Made by a program: the position numbers and the translations under genes
Part shown: positions 56,139 through 64,000 of the stretch, piece by piece
Layout: each line of letters starts with the position of its first letter
Position numbering within the stretch: the first letter of the stretch is position 1
The notes under the pieces: model-generated
Told to the model about the DNA's origin: nothing
The model's input: only the letters and a program-made list of their open reading frames with translations
Database searches by the model: none
DNA from: Viola odorata
Lineage: Eukaryota; Streptophyta; Magnoliopsida; Malpighiales; Violaceae
DNA length: 64,000 nucleotides
NCBI GenBank assembly: GCA_963691705.1
Contig: OY829538.1
Coordinates: forward strand, 32,136,836-32,200,835
Reading direction: 5' to 3'

Positions 56139-57895
56139 ATGGCTTCGGATTCAGAATCCACGCCCCCTCATACTCGTGGCGGTCATGCGCGTAAGACATT
56201 TTTTTCCACGTCTTCATCCAATACGTATGTCACATCACCTGAAACCTCCTCTGCGCAGACAGACTTTCTTTTCGGGCTGACAGCTGGCACATCGTTTTCT
56301 CAACCGGGTACCCCGTTTTCCCAAACGAGTACTCCGTTATTGCAAATGGGTTCCCTTGCCTCCTCAATGGGCGCCCCATTTTCTCACGTGGGCGGATCCA
56401 GTCGCTCCGTCCCTCCGTTTGTAAGCTCTGGGATGGGTAGCCTCGCTACTCCCTTAGTAAGCTCGATGTCAGCTCTTCGTGCCCACTTGGATTATTTGAT
56501 TGGGATGGCCGCAGGCCCCTCTTCCAGCACCGCGACATCAAGTGTGCCTCCTCGAGTTATTTTCACTCCGTCTATTGTCGCTGATCGACCAGTGTCGCCT
56601 CGACGCCAGATGAGTGTCCCTTTGACCTCACCTGCGATAAGCACGCCATTCGGCTTCGCGCAACTGGCAGGCGGACATGAGGAGCACTACATACCGCGGA
56701 TACCGTGGATTCCTGTCTCTCAAGTAGAGCGGCCCCTGGATGAATACGGAGAGCGTTGGGATGGCAGAAGAGAGGGAGTCGGTAGAGAGGTGTCTATGGA
56801 GCGGAGTGAGAGATCAGGCAGTAGGAGGCGTCGATCCCGTTCTCCCAGGAGCCGCAGCCGGTCTCCCTGGCCGCATCGCACACCGGAGCCTCGAGGGCAC
56901 AGGCGACACCTGGACGCGTCTCCTCCCGTCATGATCGTGAGATCTTGGATGACACCGCTGGCCATCCTTTCACCCACCGTATAAGGCACCACAGGGTCGG
57001 CCGACGTGTCAAGCTCCCCACGGAGTCGTACGACGGCACCAGAGACCCCATTTCATATCTCAACAACGTGAAGGACTTCGTTCAGTTTCAGACGCACAAC
57101 GACGCGGCGTTGTGTCAGATATTCGTCATGACATTGTCAGGAGTGGCTCGCCTTTGGTTTGAAGGGCTTCCCGCTCGATCAATTAACAATTTCCAGCAAC
57201 TAGAGGCCAAGTTTAAGAGCCGTTTCAGCACAGCTATCCCTATTCGGAAATCCGCGGCAGCCTTGTTTGATATATGTAGAAAGCCAGAGGAGTCTTTGAA
57301 TAGTTATCTGGGTCGCTTTGATAGGGAAATGTCGTTGACCCCCGGTATCACTATTGATTTTGCTATAGAAGCTTTGAAGCGGAATTGTGGATATGGAAAG
57401 CTGAGGGATACGTTGATGGTGGACCCCCCAACGACCTTAGATGCGTTAAGGTTGAAGGCCCACAATTATGCGAGAATGGAAGAGGAGGAGTATAGAATCA
57501 GGATGCGGGATACGCCCAGAGTGCCCCTCCTGCTCCTGCGGATCAAGCCAGTAAGGTCCAGGTGATGAATACACCCAACGGAAAGATTACATTCCCAAGG
57601 CGTCGAGCCGCCAGAAGGGTAACTTCTCTAGAGGAAGGGGCGGCGGTCTGAATGTTAAGCGACAAGTGGATCCCTCTAAGGGTCGAACATACGATCCCGA
57701 CCTTCCTCCCCTTACACTCCCGCGAGCGGAAATCTTAGCCATTATACAACAGCGGAACCTGCCGATTCGCTATCCCGCCCCTGTGAAGCCAGGGGTGGTC
57801 ATGGGAGGAAGGGAAAACGTTTTTTTGTAAATTCCATAAGGCTAAGGAGCAATCTACAGAGGCATGCAGGGAGTTAAAGTTGGCAATAAAGTGAC
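56139..57895 (+). pseudogene. Gag of Tat element B
   Basis: ATG 56139 (MASDSESTPPHTRGG), open to 56984 through the Arg/Ser tract (SGSRRRRSRSPRSRSRSP). A one-base deletion at about 56926 (CCTCCCGTC against CCTCCTCGTC in A) shifts the frame; the capsid core continues at 56945-57565. A second shift near 57520 occurs at the same place as in A, about 16 bp are missing near 57556, and one extra T in a T7 run (about 57821-57827) displaces the knuckle. The knuckle itself reads CKFHKAKEQSTEAC, with the usual GH changed to EQ, so the zinc-binding His is lost. Confidence 0.87.
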
Positions 57896-57897
57896 TG

Positions 57898-58731
57898 TTG
57901 GAAGAAGGCTACCTTGGAGAGTTTGCCACTCGAATGAGAGAAGAAACCAGGAGCGACTCCCCGCGCGGAGCACTAGGCGACCATCAATTGCCTCCTCCCC
58001 CTGGGAGCAGCGGGACTTCTGGTGCAAGGGGGAAAGAGTTGTTAACAATGTATGATGAGGATGTCCCCATCATCAACATTATCGCTGGCGGCGCGTCGTT
58101 CCTAGATGAGATTACCCCAACAACACCCTTGACAGGAGAGAAGCGAAAACGGGAAGGCCAGCCGGTAAAAAAAGGAGCGATGGATGAGCTTGACAGGATT
58201 GTAATATCTTTCTCGGAAGAGGATGAGAAGGGCATCGTCTTCCCTCATAATGATGCATTAGTAGTCACACCGGTTATTGGGAGCCATGGGGTGCGAAGGA
58301 CCCTCATTGATAACGGCAGTGCGGTAAACCTGTTCTCGTTGGAAGCATATAATCTCATGAAACGCCCTGCCGGCGAGCTGGCGCCCTGTAAGAAACCAAT
58401 TATCGGAGTGGACGACATCCCTATACCTGTAATTGGAATCACAGCACTGCTTGTGTATTTCAGAGAAGACGCATTGAAGCGATCAGAAGAATTGATGTTC
58501 TTGGTCGTTGATCTCATCCTACCGTATAATGCCATTCTAGGGCGGCCATTCCTCAATCGTTTTGGGGCGGCGGTATCTCAGAAAGATCTCAGGATGAAAT
58601 ACCCATCGTGGGAAGGGGTAGTATCGATCAAGGGCGACCAAAAGCTAGCCCTCGAGTGTTATTCGCTCATGATCCAAAAAAGTTGTGATCAATATGTATG
58701 TGGCAGTGGACCCCTACGAGCAAAGGGATGA
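57898..58731 (+). CDS. Protease region of Tat element B
   Basis: An open frame of 277 codons starting in the linker (LEEGYLGEFATRMREE). The acidic segment (YDEDVPIINIIAGGAS) precedes the active site RTLIDNGSAVNLFS (D-N-G-S at about 58306) and ILPYNAILGRPFLNRFGA. A two-base deletion near 58695 (relative to A) takes it out of frame with RT, so it would be made only as part of a truncated precursor. In the element it matures gag and pol. Confidence 0.83.
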   Translation: MEEGYLGEFATRMREETRSDSPRGALGDHQLPPPPGSSGTSGARGKELLTMYDEDVPIINIIAGGASFLDEITPTTPLTGEKRKREGQPVKKGAMDELDRIVISFSEEDEKGIVFPHNDALVVTPVIGSHGVRRTLIDNGSAVNLFSLEAYNLMKRPAGELAPCKKPIIGVDDIPIPVIGITALLVYFREDALKRSEELMFLVVDLILPYNAILGRPFLNRFGAAVSQKDLRMKYPSWEGVVSIKGDQKLALECYSLMIQKSCDQYVCGSGPLRAKG

Positions 58732-60178
58732 AAGGCAAAACCAGCCAGCAGATGTGATGGTACCCATTCCTGTCCAAGGCAATGATAAGGCGAGCTTCCA
58801 GGCTAGCGACAAGCTGACCCCTGAGGAGAGAGCACAATTGGCTCGGCTGTTGAACAAGTGCAAAGGAGAGTTCGTGTGGAAACCAGCGGACATGCCTAGC
58901 GTGTCCAGGGAGGTGGCTGAGCATCGACTCAATGTCGACCCACACGCCACGCCAGTTCAACAGAAGCGGCGAGCATTTTCCGCGGAAAAGGCGGTGGTGA
59001 TTGATAAGGAGATAGCGAAATTGTCAGATGCGGGATTCATCCAAGAAGTTCAATATCCCACTTGGCTGGCCAACCCCGTCTTAGTCCGCAAGCCCAACGG
59101 AGACTGGCGCATGTGCATTGATTTCACCAACTTGAACGACACTTGCCCTAAGGACTGTTATCCGCTCCCTCGGATTGATCAGTTGGTCAATCAAGCGGCA
59201 GGGTACGCGTATTTGAGTTCCCTGGACGCCAATTCTGGATACCATCAAATTCCTATGGCGAAGGAGGATGAGGAAAATATGGCATTTATAACCTCAAAGG
59301 CCACTTATTGCTACACGGCAATGCCGTTCGGCTTAAAGAACGCAGGGGCGACCTTCCAGCGTATGGCCAACAAAGTGTTTGAAAAGCAAATCGGGAGAAA
59401 TGTAGAAGCGTACGTAGACGATGTACTGGTCAAGAGCAGAAGTTTCAGTGACCATCTGGCCGATTTGCAGGAAGTGTTTGATACGTTAAGGAAGTACCGG
59501 ATAAAGTTGAATCCCCGCAAGTGCGCGTTCGCATTCCAAACAGGCAAATTCTTGGGGTATGTGGTAAGCCAAAAGGGCATCCAACCGAACCCGTCAAAGA
59601 TTAAGGCTATCCATGATATGGTATCGCCGCGAACCCTTCAGGAGGTTCAGATATTGACAGGACGCGTCATTGCTCTAGGGCGGTTCATCTCTAAGCAGGG
59701 CGAGAAGTGTCTGCCGTTCTTCAAAGTTATACGCAAGAAAGCTCCTTTTGGGTGGACACAAGAATGCGAAGAGGCGTTCATGAGTTTGAAAGCTTACTTG
59801 TCGTCCAACTTGGTGCTAACACGACCAGAGCCGGGCGACACTTTATTTTTGTACCTTGGCGTCGCGGACGAAGTGGTCAGTGCTGTTCTGGTCCAGGAGG
59901 ATAATTACGCCCACCGACCCGTCTTCTTCGTCAGTCATGTGTTAAAAGACGCCGAGGTGCCGTACACCCACCTTGAGAAGGTGGCGTTCGCCCTGATACA
60001 GTCCACACGAAAGATGGACAGATATTTTCAGGCCCATCCGGTCATCGTGCTCAAGGACCAGCCTTTGAGAAGGATTTTCAGGAAACCAGAATCCTCGGGG
60101 AGGATGTTGATCTAGTCAATTGAGCTAGAGCAATATGGACTACAATACAAAGATCGGTCGTCCGTAAAAGCTCAGGTT
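58685..60178 (+). CDS. Reverse transcriptase and RNase H of Tat element B
   Basis: 476 open codons to TAG 60113, which is TGG in A (a G to A change). RT motifs: MCIDFTNLNDTCPKDCYPLPRID, DANSGYHQIPMA, MPFGLKNAGATFQRM and catalytic YVDDVL (59411-59428). RNase H: LFLYLGVADEVVSAVLV, HVLKDAEVPYTHLEKVAF. VLKDQPL has K where A has T before the Asp. It copies element RNA into cDNA and removes the RNA strand. The reading continues past the stop into the second RNase H. Confidence 0.88.
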
Positions 60179-62047
60179 TTGGCGGATTTCATAGCCGAGT
60201 GCACATTTACTGGGGACAAGGCGGTAGAGCCGCTTAAGAGGAAAGATAGTGATGCAAAGGTCCCACCCTCAGAAGCCCCCGCGGACACATGGGTCATCTA
60301 CGTGGATGGCGCCAAAAATCAGGAACTGGCGGGAGCTGGAATATACATGGTCGGGCCACACGATGTGCAGGTGTGGTACGCCATCAGAATCCTACAACCG
60401 CTGTCCAACAATGCATCGGAATATGAAGCGTTATTGGCAGGGCTTAGAGTAGGAAGGAATCTCTTCGCCAAAGCTGAGAACGTCCTGGTAGCTGGAGCCC
60501 CATGGTTGATAATGCGAGGGGACTCCAAGTTGATAATTGATCAAGTCTTGGGACATTCCCAAGCTAGAGAGCCGATCATGGCTCAATACCTCTCGAAAGT
60601 GAAAAAGGAGTTGGCAGAAATGGAACAAAGCGGTGTGTGCGTCACTTTCGAACATATCCCGCGGGAGGATAATACCGAGGCGGATAGTCTTGCCAAGATG
60701 GCAGCCAATCAGGAGGCCGCTATTCTAGAGGACGTGTACTATGAAGAAAGGTCATTGCCGTCCTTCATGGAGGAACAGTTGTCGCTATGTGTAGAGGAGA
60801 TCGAAAAGGATTGGAGAATCCCTGTGATAAAAAATTTGAAGCATGAAGAGCTCCCAAGCGACAGTGTAGAAAAGAAAAAAGTATTGAAGCAAGCGGCGAG
60901 GTGCACTTATTATGATGGGGCACTAATTTGGAGATGTTTCTCGCACCCGGCCGCAAAATGCATAACGAAACAAGAAGGCCTCCATACCTTGCGTGAGATC
61001 CATGAGGGCATCTGCGGCATGCATGTGTCGTGTGGTACCATGGCCGCGCAGGTGTTTCGGTCAGGATTCTATTGGCCCACTATTCGCAGGGATTGTAACA
61101 ACTTTGTGCAGTCGTGCCATAGATGTCAAGAATTTGCCAAAATCCCTCGACGACCTGCCACTGAAATATCTCAGATCGTGGCACCTTGTCCTTTTGCTAA
61201 GTGGGGAATCGATATTTTAGGCCCTTTTCCTAAGGCAAGGTCCCAACTGAAATTTGTAATTGTGGCAGTGGACTACTTTACTAAATGGGCAGAAGCAGAA
61301 GCGGTAGCCACTATTACGACAGAAAAGGTATGGCACTTCTTTAAGCACCAAGTGATCATGCGCTTCGGGGTGCCTCGCGTGCTAGTTAGTGACAACGGGG
61401 TGCAATTTACCAGCCGCTTCTTCAAGGAGCAATGCGAAGAATTTCAGATTGAACAGAGGTTCTCCTCTGTGGCGCATCCCCAGACTAATGGCCAGGCGGA
61501 GGTGACCAACCGAAGCATTCTGAGCGGCATCAAGAAAAATCTCGAAGGGTCAAAAAAGAAGTGGCCAGATGAGTTACCCTATGTAATGTGGGCTTACCGC
61601 ATGACCGTCAAAACAAGTACAGGTGAGACGCCTTTTGCGATGGCTTTTGGTACCGAAGCGGTAACACCTGTCGAAATTGGCACCCTAAGCTTGAGGGTGG
61701 AATATTTCAAGGAGGAATTAAACGAGGAGAGGTTACGTGCTAACCTTGACATGCTCCCTGAGGCGCGCGAGGAAGCTCTCTTGAAAATAATGCACTACAA
61801 AAGAAGAATGGCGCGGTATCACAACAGACATGTTAAGGAGCGGTTGCTCAAAGTGGGAGACCTCGTGCTCAGGGATAAACGAGCGGCGGGCCAACGAATG
61901 TGGAAGCTCAGCTCAAACTGGGAAGGCCCATACCGCGTCACTCGTGTTATCGGAAAGGGGGCGTATCACCTCGAAACGGTTGACGGTACTCCCTTACCTA
62001 ACTCTTGGAATATTGCTAGATTAAAATTGTATCATGCTAGAATTTGA
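60179..62047 (+). CDS. Second RNase H and integrase of Tat element B
   Basis: 622 open codons, the longest ORF in the window. Residues about 38-180: archaeal-type RNase H (WVIYVDGAKNQELAGAGIYM, NNASEYEALLAGL, MRGDSKLIIDQVL, EDNTEADSLAKMA). Residues about 270-325: zinc-binding region with REIHEGICGMH and CHRCQ. Integrase catalytic residues D345 (GIDILGPFP), D405 (SDNGVQF) and E441 (NGQAEV) have the textbook D-59-D-35-E spacing. The C-terminal part ends GPYRVTRVIG and NIARLKLYHARI. The frame begins upstream of residue 1 and is joined to RT apart from the single TAG at 60113. This is the part of B under least visible decay. Confidence 0.92.
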   Translation: MADFIAECTFTGDKAVEPLKRKDSDAKVPPSEAPADTWVIYVDGAKNQELAGAGIYMVGPHDVQVWYAIRILQPLSNNASEYEALLAGLRVGRNLFAKAENVLVAGAPWLIMRGDSKLIIDQVLGHSQAREPIMAQYLSKVKKELAEMEQSGVCVTFEHIPREDNTEADSLAKMAANQEAAILEDVYYEERSLPSFMEEQLSLCVEEIEKDWRIPVIKNLKHEELPSDSVEKKKVLKQAARCTYYDGALIWRCFSHPAAKCITKQEGLHTLREIHEGICGMHVSCGTMAAQVFRSGFYWPTIRRDCNNFVQSCHRCQEFAKIPRRPATEISQIVAPCPFAKWGIDILGPFPKARSQLKFVIVAVDYFTKWAEAEAVATITTEKVWHFFKHQVIMRFGVPRVLVSDNGVQFTSRFFKEQCEEFQIEQRFSSVAHPQTNGQAEVTNRSILSGIKKNLEGSKKKWPDELPYVMWAYRMTVKTSTGETPFAMAFGTEAVTPVEIGTLSLRVEYFKEELNEERLRANLDMLPEAREEALLKIMHYKRRMARYHNRHVKERLLKVGDLVLRDKRAAGQRMWKLSSNWEGPYRVTRVIGKGAYHLETVDGTPLPNSWNIARLKLYHARI

Positions 62048-62490
62048 CATGCCGTTGAGCATGGTTTTAAAATTTGTGAAATATGACATGCCGTTGAGCA
62101 TGGTTTTGAAATTTTGAAATTTGGACATGTCGTTGAGCATGGTTTTAAAATTTGTGAAATATGACATGCCGCTGAGCATGGTTTTGAATTTTGTGAAATT
62201 TCGACATGCCGTGGGCATGGTCTTTGAAATATCGACATGCCATGGGCATGGTCTTTTGAAATTGAAATTTTGACATGCCGTGGGCATGGTCTTTGAAATA
62301 TTGACATGCCGTGGGCATGGTCTTTAAAATATTGGCATGCCGTGGGCATGGTCTTTGAAATATCGACATGCCGTGGGCATGGTCTTTTGAAATTGAAATT
62401 TTGACATGCCGCGGGCATGGTCTTTGAAATATCGACATGCCGTGGGCATGGTCTTTGAAATATCGACATGCCGTGGGCATGGTCTAACAA
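62048..62490. repeat. Tandem palindromic array after integrase, 13 units of 31-39 bp
   Basis: Starting one base after the integrase stop, units begin GACATGCC and carry GGCATGGTCTTT or GAGCATGGTTTT. The first four units (about 39 bp) have GTTGAGCATGG; the later nine (31 or 38 bp) have GTGGGCATGG. GACATGCC...GGCATGGTC makes each unit a near-perfect short palindrome. Length variation comes from an alternating GAAATATC or GAAATTGAAATTTT filler. The minus frames through it are artefacts. Confidence 0.92.
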
Positions 62491-63157
62491 TTGTTGTGGA
62501 AATATTTTTTGTTCCTTGTTGGTTGTCTGTGTAATGTGCAGATAACAAGGAAAGGAGGATGTCGGGGGGTGAAAAGTCCTAGCCTTGGGAGCGGAATGGG
62601 CTAATGCAGACGGATCGTCAAGAGGAGGCACGCCCCGGTGATCCTAATATATGGTGCTTGAAGTGAAAATTTTCTGGCCTTGCGAGGCCGACCTTGATCA
62701 GGCGGCTCGCTAAGACGAGACACTTTCCAGCACTGTCGGGAGTGAAAAATCCTATCCTGGGGAAACCCAGAGAGGGCACGCCCCGACTCCCCTGGGGTGT
62801 AAAGTCCTATCCTTGTGACAGCCCGTGCTCATATAGGCGGATGATCATTAAGTGAGGCACGACCCTAGGGAAGATAAAAACTCCACCTCGCAAGTAAAAA
62901 TCCTATCCTAACGATGGTAGCGCTAACATAGGCTCCTCGTTAAGTGAGGGCACGTTCCGAGGTGTGAGGGCAACGCTGAGGAAGTGAAAAGTCATGTCCT
63001 CGTGATGGCCGGCCCTGATCAGGTGGTGCACTGAGGGAGGGCACTTCCCGACCGATTGAAGAAATAAGAAAGGTCACCATACCACAGCTAGTAGCCGGAA
63101 GGGACAAACCCGGTGAAGTTTGGCTGGAAGAGTACGGGACACGAGCGACATCGGGGG
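62491..63157. repeat. Degenerate repeat-rich spacer of Tat element B
   Basis: GTGAAAAATCCTATCCT-like lines recur at about 62567, 62736, 62788, 62894 and 62985, followed by CGG-rich segments and GAGGCACG.CCC lines. This looks like an eroded 60-100-bp repeat. No coding sense was found. Confidence 0.55.
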
Positions 63158-63383
63158 AGATCGCGCGGTAATGCCCCAAGGTAATTAAGATTTTTTGATA
63201 ATATGTCGCTATTAACAAGTGATAAGTGAAAAGGTGCAGAAAATTCAGCACAAGCGACATCTTTGGGGGATCGTGCTAAGTAAGAAAGGAGATCGCGCGG
63301 CAATGCCCCAAGGTAATTAAGATTTTTCGATGATATGTCCCTACTAACAAAGTAATAAGTGAAAATGTGCAGAAAATTGTGCA
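63158..63383. repeat. Direct duplication of about 95 bp at 131-bp spacing
   Basis: GAGATCGCGCGGTAATGCCCCAAGG... at about 63158 is repeated at about 63289 through to GTGCAGAAAATT. The two copies differ at only a few positions. Confidence 0.85.
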
Positions 63384-63487
63384 AACTGTTTACACACGAA
63401 GGGATGCTTGCTTAAACAAAAGGCCCTAAAAAACACAAAAAGGGGCAAAGAAGTCAGAGCACCCGATGGACAGAAGAGAAATGACAT

Positions 63488-64000
63488 TCACGGCCCGGGC
63501 ATGCTGCTGTTCCCCTCGTCAGGTCGTGGCCTTTTCGCCTGGCGGTAGCCCTCTTCCGTGAGGAACCCAGACTTTTGCTTGAAGAGGCGGATGATGGCGT
63601 CAGCGTCGAAGAAATGGCGACCGTGATGCTCAATGAAGCAATCGTCCATGAGACCTGCCGCTTGTTCCAAAAACCACTTGCACCTGTCCGCCGTTTCCTC
63701 CTTAAGCGCGGCATTCTTGCTCTGCTCCGCTTGAAGGGTGGCATCCCCAGCGGCCCGGAGTCCTTTGGCCTCTTCCAACTCTTTCCTCGCAATGCCCAAA
63801 CTGTCTTCCACACATTGTCGCTCCTCAACACTCTTCCGCAGCTCCTCTTGAGTTTCATGAAGCTCCCTTTGGTACTTGCTAATTTCTTCCGAGAGCTGAT
63901 GGTTAGTGTTGCGCCATTCCTGGGAGGAAGATTGGAGAGAGCTCATTCGTCTCATCATATTTGTAGACCAGTAATGGAAACCTTGAAAGCTAAAGAACAG
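63488..64000 (-). CDS. Antisense coiled-coil ORF of Tat element B (partial)
   Basis: A minus-strand frame open from the window edge to TGA at about 63488, with candidate ATGs at 63958 and 63955. It codes heptad-like helix (HQLSEEISKYQRELHETQEEL, SLGIARKELEEAKGL, ALKEETADRCKWF), then a compact C-terminus (GLMDDCFIEHHGRHFFDADAIIRLF, basic KRPRPDEGNS). No stop interrupts 170 codons, unlike the gag. Position and orientation (after pol, antisense, before the 3' LTR) match the extra ORFs described for Tat elements and the antisense gene at 28678-32126, which also ends in a coiled coil. Function unknown. Confidence 0.65.
   Translation of the reverse strand: MFFSFQGFHYWSTNMMRRMSSLQSSSQEWRNTNHQLSEEISKYQRELHETQEELRKSVEERQCVEDSLGIARKELEEAKGLRAAGDATLQAEQSKNAALKEETADRCKWFLEQAAGLMDDCFIEHHGRHFFDADAIIRLFKQKSGFLTEEGYRQAKRPRPDEGNSSMPGP

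Larger units (their letters stand above)
55532..64000 (+). mobile_element. Tat element B (gypsy), nearly complete, 3' end outside window
   Basis: 5' LTR 55532-56049, primer site 56052-56070, gag, protease, RT, RNase H, second RNase H, integrase (ending 62047), palindromic tandem array, repeat-rich spacer and a minus-strand coiled-coil ORF at the right edge. No 3' LTR is seen by 64000. Compared with A it has one pol stop (60112-60114) and frameshifts at about 56926, 57520, 57823 and 58690. It inserted in A after TGTAC. Confidence 0.92.

Noticed and set aside
62048..62490. CRISPR-like appearance of regularly spaced palindromic repeats
   Set aside because: Plant nuclear context, no unique spacers (fillers are themselves repeats), no cas genes, and it sits in the 3' region of a retrotransposon.
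62021..62631. Minus-strand ORFs rich in HGMSIFQRPCPRHV repeats
   Set aside because: They are translations of the palindromic tandem array in three frames; the protein repeat is a by-product of the DNA repeat.

Overview
The window is plant nuclear DNA, most likely from a eudicot with a repeat-rich genome. The signs are short AT-rich GT-AG introns, a LETM1-type mitochondrial gene in plant form, a UGT74-like glycosyltransferase relic, and LTR retrotransposons of the plant lineages Tat, Athila, chromovirus-like Ty3/gypsy and Ty1/copia. I cannot name the species. No complete gene other than the LETM1-like gene could be supported.

Layout. 1-1382: 5' end of a Tat-type gypsy element on the minus strand (LTR, primer site, intact start of gag), running off the left edge. 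1383-9330: a non-coding stretch with a 127-bp tandem repeat and an unidentified broken exon, split by a full-length minus-strand copia element (2126-8159, TTTTC target duplication). That copia is itself split by an Athila-like solo LTR (4501-6014). 9400-11815: AT-rich DNA with a palindromic ~195-bp tandem array. 11816-17460: the intact 14-exon LETM1-like gene. 18077-19894: a UGT74-like pseudogene on the minus strand.

20529-64000 is one nested transposon pile. The base is a hAT transposase pseudogene on the minus strand, in two pieces (20529-21579 and 33996-34322). They are separated by a 12.4-kb Tat-like element (21580-33995) that has LTRs, gag, protease and an antisense plant-mobile-domain gene with apparent introns, but has lost RT-RNase H-integrase in frame. 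Inside its gag lies a minus-strand chromovirus-like element (22477 to about 24955), which also has lost RT-integrase. To the right, the hAT is cut by Athila-like LTR sequence (34323-35636), which is cut by a second Athila-like LTR (35637-36114), which is cut by an Athila element (36115-48726) carrying its own solo LTR insertion (41393-43049, TTACC duplication). The Athila 3' LTR is cut by a minus-strand copia (48727-50297), that copia by Tat element A (50298-55531), and A by its close relative Tat element B (55532 to beyond 64000). The missing right halves of all these hosts should lie, in reverse order, beyond the window.

Tat B is the best preserved element: LTR, primer site, gag with an RS-rich tract, protease, RT, two RNase H domains, an integrase with complete D-59-D-35-E spacing, a tandem array of GACATGCC...GGCATGGTC palindromes, further repeats, and an antisense coiled-coil ORF. 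It still carries several frameshifts and one stop, so neither A nor B looks autonomous as read.
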